DNA of 64,000 nucleotides from Alphaproteobacteria bacterium (GTDB taxonomy: Bacteria > Pseudomonadota > Alphaproteobacteria > CALKHQ01): NCBI GenBank assembly GCA_041396705.1, contig JAWKYB010000009.1:124001-188000 (forward strand). The letters run 5' to 3'. A program made the position numbers and the translations under genes. Within the stretch, counting starts at the first letter, position 1, and the number at the start of each line of letters is the position of its first letter. A model generated the notes under the pieces. That model was not told the DNA's origin. It searched no databases and worked only from the letters and a program-made list of their open reading frames with translations. Below, piece after piece: positions 16,651 to 26,464 of the stretch.

Positions 16651-16668
16651 GGCCGCAGGCTTGCGGCC
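16651..16668 (+). terminator. weak stem-loop after lipoprotein paralogue 3
   Basis: GGCCGCA (16651-16657) pairs with TGCGGCC (16662-16668) around a 4-nt loop, 5 bp after the stop codon. No T-run follows, so it is at best a weak or factor-assisted terminator. Confidence 0.35.
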
Positions 16669-16767
16669 ATCTGTGACGTGACGAACGGCGCCCATCGCGC
16701 TATGTGACCGGAGCAAACCGGGCGGCCTACCGTTGCCGCCCGGCGCCACCGAGCGCGAGAGACCGCC

Positions 16768-17997
<1,230 letters not shown>

Positions 17998-18023
17998 CCA
18001 GGAACGGACCGCAGGAAACCCCG

Positions 18024-19913
18024 ATGCCCGATTCCCACGAGGCGCTGCTGCGCGAGCCGACGCCGCTGGAAGCCGCCGTCGTCCGCTTTGCCGGCGATTC
18101 CGGCGACGGCATGCAGCTGACCGGCGGCCAGTTCGCGCTGACCACCGCGCTGGCCGGCAACGACCTCGCCACATTCCCGGATTTCCCGGCCGAGATCCGC
18201 GCCCCGGCCGGCACCACCTATGGCGTTTCGGCGTTCCAGATCCGCTTCGGCGCGCGCCACATCAAGACCATCGGCGACCAGGTCGACGTGCTGGTGGCGA
18301 TGAATCCGGCCGCGCTGAAGGTGAACCTGCGCGAGGTGCGGCCCGGCGCGCTGATCGTCGTCGACACCGACGCCTTCTCGGCCAAGAACCTGGCCAAGGC
18401 CGGCTATGCCGCCAACCCGCTGGACGACGGCAGCCTCGCGGGATTCCGCCTGCTCAAGGTCGACATGACCCGGCTGACCGAGGAGGCGGTGGCGCCATTC
18501 GGCATCGGCAAGAAGGCGGCGACGCGCAGCAAGAACATGTGGGCGCTGGGCCTGGTCTACTGGATGTTCGCCCGCGACCGCGCCGCCACCGTCGCCTGGC
18601 TGCGGTCGAAATTCGCCGCCGACGCGACCTTGGCCGAGGCCAACATCGCCGCGCTCAATGCCGGCCACGCCTATGCGGAGACGGCCGAGCTGCCCGCCGA
18701 CATCCGGGTCTATCAGGTGCCCCCGGCCGCAACCGCGCCCGGCCTCTACCGCAACGTCACCGGCACCGAGGCGCTGGCCTGGGGCCTGGTCGCCGGCGCC
18801 CGGCTGGCCGGCATCGGCATGACCTTCTGTTCCTATCCGATCACGCCGGCCTCGCAGCTGCTGCACACGCTGGCCCGCCTGAAGAGGAACGGCGTCGTCA
18901 CCTTCCAGGCCGAGGACGAGATCGCCGCCGTGTGTGCCGCCATCGGCGCCAGCTACACCGGCTCGCTCGGCGTGACGTCGTCGTCCGGGCCCGGAATCGC
19001 GCTGAAGACCGAGGCGATCGGGCTCGCCATCGCGGCCGAACTGCCGCTGGTGGTGGTCAACGCCCAGCGCGGCGGGCCGTCGACCGGGCTGCCGACCAAG
19101 ACCGAGCAGTCGGACCTCTACCAGGCGGTGTTCGGACGCAATGCCGACAGCCCGCTTGCCGCGATCGCGGTCCGCTCGCCGTCGGATGCGTTCGAATGCG
19201 CGATCGAGGCGGTGCGCATCGCCACCCGCTACATGACGCCGGTGATGCTGCTGACCGACGGCTACCTGGCCAATGCCGCCGAGCCGTGGCGCATTCCCGC
19301 GCTGGCCGACTATGCGCCGTTCCCGGTCCGCTTCCGCACGGATCCCGAGGGCTTCCAGCCGTTCCTGCGCGACCCGGAGACGCTGGCCCGGCCGTGGGCG
19401 CTGCCGGGCACGCCCGGCCTGATGCACCGCATCGGCGGCATCGAGCGCGACTACGACAGCGGCAACATCTCCTACGACCCGGAGAACCACCATCGCATGA
19501 CCGCCGTGCGTGCCGCCAAGATCGACGGCATCGCCCGCGACATTCCGGAGCAGGCGGTGGACCAGGGCCCGGCGCGCGGCCGCCTCGCCGTGGTCGGCTG
19601 GGGCTCGACCTACGGCCCGATCAGCCGAGCGGTCGAGGACCTGAACGCCATGGGCCATGCCATCGCCCATATCCACCTGCGCCATATCTGGCCGTTGCCA
19701 CGCAACCTGGGCGCGCTGCTGGCCGGCTATGACCGGATCCTGGTGCCGGAGATGAACCACGGTCAGCTCGTGACGCTGTTGCGCGCGCAATATCTGGTGC
19801 CGGCGGAGGGGCTGTCGAAGGTGACGGGCCGGCCGTTCAAGATCGCCGAGCTGCGCGACGCGCTGGAGCGCGCGCTGGCCGGCGCCGCGACCGGGACGGG
19901 AGCGGCGGCATGA
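18024..19913 (+). CDS. korA: 2-oxoacid:ferredoxin oxidoreductase, alpha subunit with fused gamma domain
   Basis: 629 residues. Residues 15-200 form the gamma domain (VRFAGDSGDGMQLTGGQFAL, then TFPDFPAEIRAPAGTTYGVS). The rest is the alpha pyrimidine-binding domain (FCSYPITPASQLLHTLARLK; VTSSSGPGIALKTEAIGLA; GGPSTGLPTKTEQSDL). It works with the beta subunit to oxidatively decarboxylate a 2-oxoacid, usually 2-oxoglutarate in this architecture, to the acyl-CoA while reducing ferredoxin. The stop codon overlaps the korB start (ATGA), implying equal synthesis. The alternative 2-oxoacid substrates of the family (pyruvate, branched-chain) cannot be ruled out. Confidence 0.9.
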   Translation: MPDSHEALLREPTPLEAAVVRFAGDSGDGMQLTGGQFALTTALAGNDLATFPDFPAEIRAPAGTTYGVSAFQIRFGARHIKTIGDQVDVLVAMNPAALKVNLREVRPGALIVVDTDAFSAKNLAKAGYAANPLDDGSLAGFRLLKVDMTRLTEEAVAPFGIGKKAATRSKNMWALGLVYWMFARDRAATVAWLRSKFAADATLAEANIAALNAGHAYAETAELPADIRVYQVPPAATAPGLYRNVTGTEALAWGLVAGARLAGIGMTFCSYPITPASQLLHTLARLKRNGVVTFQAEDEIAAVCAAIGASYTGSLGVTSSSGPGIALKTEAIGLAIAAELPLVVVNAQRGGPSTGLPTKTEQSDLYQAVFGRNADSPLAAIAVRSPSDAFECAIEAVRIATRYMTPVMLLTDGYLANAAEPWRIPALADYAPFPVRFRTDPEGFQPFLRDPETLARPWALPGTPGLMHRIGGIERDYDSGNISYDPENHHRMTAVRAAKIDGIARDIPEQAVDQGPARGRLAVVGWGSTYGPISRAVEDLNAMGHAIAHIHLRHIWPLPRNLGALLAGYDRILVPEMNHGQLVTLLRAQYLVPAEGLSKVTGRPFKIAELRDALERALAGAATGTGAAA

Positions 19914-20959
19914 ACGAGATCGCCCCCGCCGCGCCGCTGGCGCCGAAGGACTACGCTTCCGACCAGGAGGTGCGCTGGTGCCCGGGCTGCGGCGACTACG
20001 CCATCCTGAAGGCGGTGCAGAAGGCCTGCGCCGACCTGGCGCTGGCGCCGGAGAACACGGTGTTCGTCTCCGGCATCGGCTGCGCCGCGCGCCTGCCCTA
20101 CTACATGGCCACCTATGGCTTCCACACCATCCACGGCCGCGCGCCGGCCATCGCCACCGGCATCAAGCTGGCCAACCCGGCGCTCGACGTCTGGCTGATC
20201 TCCGGCGACGGCGACGCGCTGTCGATCGGCGGCAACCACCTGCTGCATGTGCTGCGCCGCAACGTCGACATCACCATCCTGCTGTTCAACAACGAGATCT
20301 ATGGCCTGACCAAGGGCCAGTATTCGCCGACCAGCCGCGAAGGCACGCGCTCGCCGTCGACGCCCGGCGGCTCGCTCGACCATCCGGTCTCCGCCGTGCT
20401 GTTCGCGCTCGGCGCCGGCGCGCGCTTCGTCGCCCGCGGCGTCGACACCCAGCAGAAGGTGCTGCCGGAGGTGCTGAAGCGCGCCCATGCCCACAAGGGC
20501 GCGGCGCTGGTCGAGATCTTCCAGAACTGCATCGTCTACAACGACGACGCCTTCGCCGGCTTCACCGCCCGCGAGGTGGCGGCCGCGCGCCAGGTGCATG
20601 TGGAGCACGGCAAGCCGCTGCTGTTCGGCGGCGACGGCAAGGGCCCGGCCACCCACGGCCTGCGTCTGAACGCGAAGACGCTGGCACTGGAGGCGGTGGC
20701 GCTGGGCGAGGGCGGCGTGACGGAAGCCGACATCCTGGTCCACGACCAGACCAACCGCGTGCTGGCCGGCATGCTGGCCGCGATGCAGCCGCCGCACCTG
20801 CCGGTCGCGCTCGGCGTGCTCTACGACGACCCGGCCCCGGCCTACGACGCGCAGGTCGCCGACCAGATGACGGACGCCGTCGGCGGTGCCTGGCCGGCCC
20901 CGGTCGGCGGCGACATCGACGCCCTGCTGCGCGGCGGGCATACCTGGACGGTGGAATAG
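19910..20959 (+). CDS. korB: 2-oxoacid:ferredoxin oxidoreductase, beta subunit
   Basis: 349-residue thiamine-diphosphate-binding subunit. The N-terminal RWCPGCGDYAILKAVQKA provides Cys residues expected to bind the Fe-S cluster. The ThDP/Mg site is in WLISGDGDALSIGGNHLLHV (about residues 95-115) continuing to NNEIYGLTKGQYSPTS. It completes the KorAB enzyme with the overlapping upstream gene. A ferredoxin gene is not seen nearby. Reduced ferredoxin from KorAB could serve a reductive pathway or, in aerobes, an oxygen-tolerant TCA bypass. Confidence 0.9.
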   Translation: MNEIAPAAPLAPKDYASDQEVRWCPGCGDYAILKAVQKACADLALAPENTVFVSGIGCAARLPYYMATYGFHTIHGRAPAIATGIKLANPALDVWLISGDGDALSIGGNHLLHVLRRNVDITILLFNNEIYGLTKGQYSPTSREGTRSPSTPGGSLDHPVSAVLFALGAGARFVARGVDTQQKVLPEVLKRAHAHKGAALVEIFQNCIVYNDDAFAGFTAREVAAARQVHVEHGKPLLFGGDGKGPATHGLRLNAKTLALEAVALGEGGVTEADILVHDQTNRVLAGMLAAMQPPHLPVALGVLYDDPAPAYDAQVADQMTDAVGGAWPAPVGGDIDALLRGGHTWTVE

Positions 20960-21027
20960 GGCGCGGCGGGCAATCGGGTCGGGCGAGGCCGACTGCGGCT
21001 ATGCCCGCGGCCAAGCCCCCCAGGCCC

Positions 21028-21137
21028 GTCATCCCCGGGCTTGACCCGGGGACCTCGTGCCGGGCTCGCACCTGCGGCGATGCGTGCCTGAGCACCTTCC
21101 CGTGGAGGTCCCACGATCGACCCCCGGGGATGTCATG
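21028..21137. repeat. approximately 110-bp element with imperfect inverted ends (type B palindrome)
   Basis: The left end is GTCATCCCCGGGCTTGACCC, itself a small palindrome (CCCCGGG...CCCGGGG). The right end CCCCCGGGGATGTCAT is nearly its reverse complement (GACATCCCCGGG against GTCATCCCCGGG). The interior has no coding potential. The GTCATCCCCGGGCTTGACCCGG motif is one I have seen scattered in proteobacterial intergenic regions. It lies between korB and the convergent WYL regulator. Confidence 0.6.
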
Positions 21138-21160
21138 CCGCCCGGCGCGGACCGCTCGCG

Positions 21161-21886
21161 CTACTCCGCCGCCGTCCGCCGCGGGTCGGCGCGCCGTGCC
21201 GCGCCACGGGCGCGGTCGAGGCGGACATAGTCGATCATCCGCTTGCCGGGCTCCTCGCTGAAGCGGGCGTCGGTCATCGCCAATTCGTCGATGCGGTCGA
21301 CGCGGAACATGCGGAAGTCCTGGCGCAGCTCGCACCAGGCGGCCAGCGTCCAGAACGGCGCGAAGAACGACAGGCCGAGCGGGCGCACGACGCGGCTGGT
21401 CGCTTCGCCGTCGACGTCGCGATAGGCGAGCCGCACCTTGCGCCTCTCGCGCATCGCGCGGCGCAGCGGGCCGAGGCCGTCGGGAACCTTCAGCGCGCCC
21501 TCGTAGGCCGGCGCGTAGAGCGCGATCTGGTCGAAGCTTTCCGCCAGGTTCGGTGGCATCACCGCCTTCAGCTTGTTGCGCAGCCGTTCCGCCGCCGCGG
21601 CGAGGCCGGCGTCGCCCCAGCGCACCGCCATGGCGACGCCCAGCGCCAGCGCCTCGACTTCCTCGGCGTCGAGGTTGACCGGCGGCAGGTGGAAGCCGGG
21701 GCGCAGCACATAGCCGACCCCGGCCTCGCCGTCGATCGGCACGCCGGAGGCTGCGAGGTCGGCGATGTCGCGATAGATGGTGCGGACCGACACCTCCATC
21801 GCCCGCGCGATCTGTTCCGCCGTGATCGCGCGCCGGCGCCCGCGCAGCGTCTCGATGATGCGATAGAGGCGATCGGCGCGGCGCAT
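21161..21886 (-). CDS. YafY-type transcriptional regulator (HTH + WYL)
   Basis: 241-residue DNA-binding protein. Residues 1-60 form the winged HTH (RRADRLYRIIETLRGRRRAI, then VSVRTIYRDIADLAASGVPI). The C-terminal part is a WYL domain (RRKVRLAYRDVDGEATSRVV, then RPLGLSFFAPFWTLAAWCEL). WYL domains are thought to sense ligands or nucleic acid. It is convergent with korB and divergent from ubiD across about 400 bp, so self-regulation or ubiD control is possible. The target is unknown. Confidence 0.87.
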   Translation of the reverse strand: MRRADRLYRIIETLRGRRRAITAEQIARAMEVSVRTIYRDIADLAASGVPIDGEAGVGYVLRPGFHLPPVNLDAEEVEALALGVAMAVRWGDAGLAAAAERLRNKLKAVMPPNLAESFDQIALYAPAYEGALKVPDGLGPLRRAMRERRKVRLAYRDVDGEATSRVVRPLGLSFFAPFWTLAAWCELRQDFRMFRVDRIDELAMTDARFSEEPGKRMIDYVRLDRARGAARRADPRRTAAE

Positions 21887-22286
21887 GGCAGCGACTCCAA
21901 TGGACTATGCTGACATTGTGATGTCAGTGGAAACGGCGGGCAAGCGCCGCGGGTCGTGGCGATCGCTCCGTCTCCTGTCCGAGCGAGGACAGGAAAGGCC
22001 GGCCGCTCTGGCTTTGCGCGGCCTCGCGGCCATGCAGCCCTGGCGCAAGGCCTGCGACCAGTCGATTCTGAGAAAGCCTGCGCCCGACGAGGACCGTCAG
22101 GATGTCCTCGGCGGTACATGCGCTCGACGCGCCGCATTCGCGATTCAGAGCTATGGTTGAGACGCTGACCGGAATGGCGCGAATGGCGTTGTGTCCGACC
22201 AGATCCATCGTCTTCGCGCACACCGCAGACTGACGCGCGGTGCGGCGCACATGGTATATGCCCCGGTCGAGACCAGAGGATCGCCC
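21887..22286. other. 400-bp gap between the WYL regulator and ubiD
   Basis: I find no convincing gene, tRNA or palindromic repeat here. A few short open frames exist but have no recognisable start context or family similarity. The region should contain two divergent promoters. The last bases before ubiD hold the AGAGGA ribosome site at 22275-22280. Confidence 0.5.
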
Positions 22287-23774
22287 ATGCCCTATGCCAG
22301 CCTGCGAGAGTTCGTCGACCGCCTGGAGCGCGAAGGCCGGCTGGTGCGGGTCGTGCGGCCGGTTTCGACCCAGCTGGAGATGACCGAGATCCAGACCCGG
22401 CTGCTGGCCCGGCAGGGGCCGGCCGTGCTGTTCGAGAACCCGGTGCGCGCCGACGGCCAGCCGTCGCCGATGCCGGTGCTGGTCAACCTGTTCGGCACGG
22501 TCGAGCGGGTCGCCTGGGGCATGGACCGCACGCCGGACCAGCTGCGCGCGGTGGGCGAGACGCTGGCCTTCCTGCGCCAGCCGGAGCCGCCGGGCGGCTT
22601 CCGCGAGGCGCTGGAGATGGTGCCGCTGCTGCGCACTGCGCTGGCGATGCGGCCGAAGACGGTCGGCCGCGGCGCCTGCCAGGAGATTGTGCTGCAGGGC
22701 GACGACATCGACCTGGCCCGGTTGCCGGTGCAGGGCTGCTGGCCGGGCGAGCCGGCGCCGCTGATCACCTGGCCGCTGGTGGTGACGCAGGGCCCGGACC
22801 CGAAGGGCGACCGCAGCGACGCCTTCAACCTGGGCATCTACCGCATGCAGGTGACCGGCCGGAATACCACGCTGATGCGCTGGCTGAAGCATCGCGGCGG
22901 CGCCCAGCACCATGCGCGCTGGGGCAAGGAGAAGCGCGCGCCGTTGCCGGCGGCGGCGGTGATCGGCGCCGACCCGGCGACCATCCTGGCCGCGGTCACG
23001 CCGGTGCCCGACACCCTGTCGGAGTACCAGTTCGCCGGCCTGCTGCGCGGCAAGCGGGTGGAGCTGGTCGACTGCAGGACCGTGCCGCTGAAGGTGCCGG
23101 CGTCGGCGGAGATCGTGCTGGAGGGCCACGTCAGCCTCGACGACTTCGGCGACGAGGGCCCCTACGGCGACCACACCGGCTATTACAACGCGGTGGAATC
23201 GTTCCCGGTGTTCACCGTCAGCGCCATCACCATGCGCCGCGACCCGATCTATCTTTCCACCTTCACCGGCCGGCCGCCGGACGAGCCTTCGGTGCTGGGC
23301 GAGGCGCTGAACGAGGTGTTCGTGCCCCTGATCCGCCAGCAGTTCCCGGAGATCGTCGACTTCTGGCTGCCGCCGGAGGGCTGCAGCTACCGCATCGCCG
23401 TGGTGTCGATGAAGAAGGCCTATCCGGGCCACGCCAAGCGGGTGATGATGGGCGTGTGGTCCTATCTGCGCCAGTTCATGTACACCAAGTGGGTGATCGT
23501 GGTGGACGACGACATCGACGCCCGCGACTGGAAGGACGTGATGTGGGCGGTGTCGACCCGGATGGACCCGGCGCGCGACATCACGCTGATCGAGCGCACG
23601 CCGATCGACTATCTCGACTTTGCCAGCCCGGAGAGCGGCCTCGGCTCCAAGATCGGGCTGGACGCCACCAACAAGTGGCCGCCGGAAACCAAGCGCGAAT
23701 GGGGCCGCAAGCTGGCGATGGACCCGGACGTGGTCGCCCGCGTCGACGCGATGTGGAGCGAGCTGGGCCTGTAG
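22287..23774 (+). CDS. ubiD: UbiD-family prenylated-FMN decarboxylase
   Basis: 495 residues, close to the length of E. coli UbiD. Members decarboxylate (or carboxylate) aromatic and unsaturated acids using prenylated FMN; the ubiquinone enzyme acts on 3-octaprenyl-4-hydroxybenzoate. Landmarks: GRGACQEIVLQGDDIDL, GRNTTLMRWLKHRGGAQHHA and DEGPYGDHTGYYNAVE (about 285-300), which holds the characteristic acidic-Gly-Tyr catalytic region. KWVIVVDDDIDARDWKDV follows near 400. ATG 22287 with AGAGGA upstream is preferred to the longer frame. No UbiX flavin prenyltransferase is in the window, so the cofactor must come from elsewhere. A ubiquinone role is most likely; an aromatic-acid role is possible given nearby catabolic genes. 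Confidence 0.85.
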   Translation: MPYASLREFVDRLEREGRLVRVVRPVSTQLEMTEIQTRLLARQGPAVLFENPVRADGQPSPMPVLVNLFGTVERVAWGMDRTPDQLRAVGETLAFLRQPEPPGGFREALEMVPLLRTALAMRPKTVGRGACQEIVLQGDDIDLARLPVQGCWPGEPAPLITWPLVVTQGPDPKGDRSDAFNLGIYRMQVTGRNTTLMRWLKHRGGAQHHARWGKEKRAPLPAAAVIGADPATILAAVTPVPDTLSEYQFAGLLRGKRVELVDCRTVPLKVPASAEIVLEGHVSLDDFGDEGPYGDHTGYYNAVESFPVFTVSAITMRRDPIYLSTFTGRPPDEPSVLGEALNEVFVPLIRQQFPEIVDFWLPPEGCSYRIAVVSMKKAYPGHAKRVMMGVWSYLRQFMYTKWVIVVDDDIDARDWKDVMWAVSTRMDPARDITLIERTPIDYLDFASPESGLGSKIGLDATNKWPPETKREWGRKLAMDPDVVARVDAMWSELGL

Positions 23775-23823
23775 CCGCCGGCCTGCCCGGCGGCAGCGCA
23801 GCGGCCGCCGCGAGTCGGCCCGC

Positions 23824-25170
23824 TCAGGCCGTCGGGCGCGGGTAGACCTGCCGGCCGGCGACGTAGGTGGCGGTGACGGCGCGGTCGTCGCCGAGCGCGA
23901 CCAGACCGAAGGCCGCGTGGTCGACATGCGCATGCCCGCTGCCTTGCGCGGCATCGCCGGCCGGCGGCGGCGAGTCGGCGCGCTGCGCCATCACCGGCGT
24001 CGCTCGCGGGTCCAGCACGACGAAGTCGGCGAACTTGCCCGGCTCGAACGAGCCGATCTCGCGGTCGAGGTGCAGGGCGCGCGCGCCGCCGAGCGTGGCG
24101 AGAAACAGCGCCTTCATCGCCGACAGCTTCTGGCCGCGCAGGGCCGCCACCTTGTAGGCGTCGTCGAGCACGCGCAGCAGGCAGAAGCTGTTGCCGGCGC
24201 CGACGTCGCTGCCGAGCCCGACCGGCACCGGCGCCGCCGCCCGCTTCGCCTTTTCCAGCGCGAACAGTCCGCTGCCGAGGAACAGGTTCGACGCCGGGCA
24301 GAACGACACCGATGCCCCCGCCGCCGCCATGCGCCGCCAGGCGTCGTCGTCGAGATGGACGGCATGGCCGGCGGTGAATTTCGGCCCGACGATGCCGGCC
24401 CGCTCGTATACGTTGAGATAGTCGCGCGCTTCCGGGAACAGGGCGGCGACCTGGGCGATCTCGGCCTCGTTCTCCGACATGTGGGTGTTGACCCAGACGT
24501 CCGGATGCTCGGCGAGGAGCTGGCCGCAGCGGGCGAGCTGCTCGCGGGTCGAGCCGAGGGCGAACCGCGGCGTCACCGCGTAGCGGCAGCGCTCGCGTCC
24601 ATGCCAGCGCGCGATCAGCGCCTTGCTGTCGCGATAGAAACCGTCGGCGGTGTCGAGGTACTCGGGCGGCGCGCTGCCCGGCCGGTCGATGCCGGTCAGC
24701 CCGGCGACGACGCACATGCCGCGGCGCGACGTCGCCTCGAACAGCGCATCCACCGACTGCGGGAAGGTGGTGGTGAACACCTGGGCCGTGGTGGTGCCGC
24801 TGGCCAGCAACAGGTCGCAGAAGCGATCGGCGATGCGGTCGGCGTGGACCCGGTCGCGGAACCTGAGCTCGGTCGGGAAGGTGTAGCGCTCGAGCCATTC
24901 CAGCAGCCGTTCTCCATAGGCGGCGATCATCTCGGTCTGCGGATAGTGGACGTGGGTATCGACGAAACCCGGCAATACCAGGCGGTCGGGAAAGTGGGCG
25001 AGCTGCAGGGCGCGGTGGCGGGCGGCGATGTCCGGCCAGGCACCGAAATCGGCGATGCGGTCGCCGTCGACCACCAGGGCGCCGTCGGCGACATAGCGCA
25101 CCGCCGCCCGTTCCTCCGCGAAGAACGGGTCGTCGACGAAATCGAGGAAGGAAGCGCGGATCGCCTTCAT
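23824..25170 (-). CDS. guaD: guanine deaminase
   Basis: 448-residue amidohydrolase that deaminates guanine to xanthine for purine salvage or use as a nitrogen source. Zinc-site motifs: LPGFVDTHVHYPQTEMI (HxH, about residues 67-83), HMSENEAEI near 230, FTAGHAVHLDD near 268 and GLGSDVGAGNSFCLL near 318, with the Asp ligand. FEATSRRGMCVVAGLTGIDR and RYAVTPRFALGST are characteristic of GuaD. The C-terminus contains a low-complexity insert (SPPPAGDAAQGSGHAHVDHA) before the final strand. It is transcribed leftward, alone. A cytosine-deaminase-like gene and nucleoside-type ABC importer lie 34 kb away in this window. Confidence 0.9.
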   Translation of the reverse strand: MKAIRASFLDFVDDPFFAEERAAVRYVADGALVVDGDRIADFGAWPDIAARHRALQLAHFPDRLVLPGFVDTHVHYPQTEMIAAYGERLLEWLERYTFPTELRFRDRVHADRIADRFCDLLLASGTTTAQVFTTTFPQSVDALFEATSRRGMCVVAGLTGIDRPGSAPPEYLDTADGFYRDSKALIARWHGRERCRYAVTPRFALGSTREQLARCGQLLAEHPDVWVNTHMSENEAEIAQVAALFPEARDYLNVYERAGIVGPKFTAGHAVHLDDDAWRRMAAAGASVSFCPASNLFLGSGLFALEKAKRAAAPVPVGLGSDVGAGNSFCLLRVLDDAYKVAALRGQKLSAMKALFLATLGGARALHLDREIGSFEPGKFADFVVLDPRATPVMAQRADSPPPAGDAAQGSGHAHVDHAAFGLVALGDDRAVTATYVAGRQVYPRPTA

Positions 25171-25282
25171 CGGATGGCCGTCGCTGCTGTCACAGGCCGC
25201 AACGCACTAGCGCAAGACGTCACGGAAGCGAAGCGGGCAGATGCGCGCATCGCGGCTCGGCAATGCGGCCGCGCGGGTGCCG

Positions 25283-25861
25283 CTACTGCGTCAGCAGCGG
25301 GCGGAATCCCGCCGAGCGCTCGAACAGGATCGGCATCAGCGCGTCGTTCATCCAACCGGTGCAGATCTCGGCCGTGGTGCGGCCGGCCATCTCGCGGTCG
25401 ATCGCCCCCAGTCGATGGGCCAGCCGGGCCATGGCGGCATTGTCCGCGGCGTAGGCCATGCGCACCAGCGCCAGCCGACGCTGCGGCGCGCGGCGGATCA
25501 GTTCCGCGCAGACCCTGCCGGCAATGCCGGCGCGGCGGTGCGGCTCCTCGACGGCAATCGTCAGGTCCGCGACGCCGTTGCCGCCGCCGAACACGCGGTC
25601 CTCCGCGCTCTCGACCAGCTCGCCGCTGGCGACCACGCGGTCGCCGACCACGCAGGCGACGATCAGGCTCTCCTCGCCGCGCAGCCGCGTGCAATAGGCC
25701 TCGATCGCCGGTGCGGCGACCGGCCGGCCCAGCCGGGCGCAGCGGTCGATCTCGCTCAGGCGCGCCAGGTGTTCGTGCAGCAGCGGGGCATGCGCGCCGA
25801 TGGCGCGGATGCGCTCGTGCGGACGCGTCGCCATCGCGGCGGGGTGGATTCGCTCTGCCAT
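25283..25861 (-). CDS. GNAT-family N-acetyltransferase
   Basis: 192 residues from ATG 25861. The acetyl-CoA-binding core is visible: NGVADLTIAVEEPHRRAGIA (strand 4 and the R-x-x-G-x-A pyrophosphate loop, about residues 95-115), then GRVCAELIRRA. The second half, RMAYAADNAAMARLAHRLGA, is typical of strand 5 and helix 4. The acceptor substrate cannot be told. Close packing with the small membrane-protein gene upstream (23 bp) suggests co-transcription. Confidence 0.8.
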   Translation of the reverse strand: MAERIHPAAMATRPHERIRAIGAHAPLLHEHLARLSEIDRCARLGRPVAAPAIEAYCTRLRGEESLIVACVVGDRVVASGELVESAEDRVFGGGNGVADLTIAVEEPHRRAGIAGRVCAELIRRAPQRRLALVRMAYAADNAAMARLAHRLGAIDREMAGRTTAEICTGWMNDALMPILFERSAGFRPLLTQ

Positions 25862-25884
25862 CGTGTTCGGTCCGCCCGCGCCGC

Positions 25885-26277
25885 CTATTCGACGATACCG
25901 CTGAAGGCCAGTGCGCCGACGATCAGGCCGCTGTAGGCCAGGCCGACCAGCATGGTCATGAAGATGACATTGCCGACCGTCGCCAGCGGCCGGCGGGTGC
26001 GCTCCCGGCGCAGGCGGTCGCGGCCGCGCCGCTCGCGGCCGGCCAGGACATTGACGAACACGCCGCGGCGCGCGAACGGCAGGCTGAGACGGATGTCGAC
26101 CGGCAGCCGGCGCCCGCGTGCGGCCGCCCAGCTGCGGGCGGCCTCGTCGAGCGCGACGAGTTCGTCCGTGCCCAGAATCTGCTTCAGTCGTGCCGGCAGG
26201 AAATCCCTGAAATCGGCCGGTGTTCCCGGCTGCGCCGGCACCGCTTCTGCGGCGCCGACGGCAAGATCGCTCGGCAT
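25885..26277 (-). CDS. small protein with one C-terminal membrane segment, unknown
   Basis: 130 residues, family not recognised. Residues 1-85 are soluble (FRDFLPARLKQILGTDELVA ... RGRRLPVDIRLSLPFARRGV). A basic patch follows (RERRGRDRLRRERTRR), then one hydrophobic helix (VGNVIFMTMLVGLAYSGLIV). It is probably an inner-membrane tail-anchored protein with most of its mass in the cytoplasm. It is divergent from the glutamate dehydrogenase gene and probably heads a two-gene unit with the acetyltransferase. Confidence 0.6.
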   Translation of the reverse strand: MPSDLAVGAAEAVPAQPGTPADFRDFLPARLKQILGTDELVALDEAARSWAAARGRRLPVDIRLSLPFARRGVFVNVLAGRERRGRDRLRRERTRRPLATVGNVIFMTMLVGLAYSGLIVGALAFSGIVE

Positions 26278-26309
26278 TGCGTGTCCCTCCTGGACGCCGT
26301 CCGCGGTAC

Positions 26310-26339
26310 TTGACCGTGCGAGGCCCGCTCCCCTTAATG
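26310..26339 (+). promoter_or_regulatory. possible promoter for glutamate dehydrogenase
   Basis: TTGACC (26310-26315), an 18-bp spacer and TTAATG (26334-26339) match the housekeeping consensus moderately. An unusually AT-rich tract follows at about 26374-26420, before the start at 26465. That tract could be a second promoter or a regulator site. Confidence 0.35.
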
Positions 26340-26464
26340 GCCTCTGCGTCGTAGGGCGATGCTAGGGCAAGCCCGTTAACAACTCGCAAATCATTGTAAT
26401 TATTTAAGAAAAATGCCGTAAAACGGAAGCTGTGGATGGTTCTCCTTGCCCCCTGGAGAGTGAC

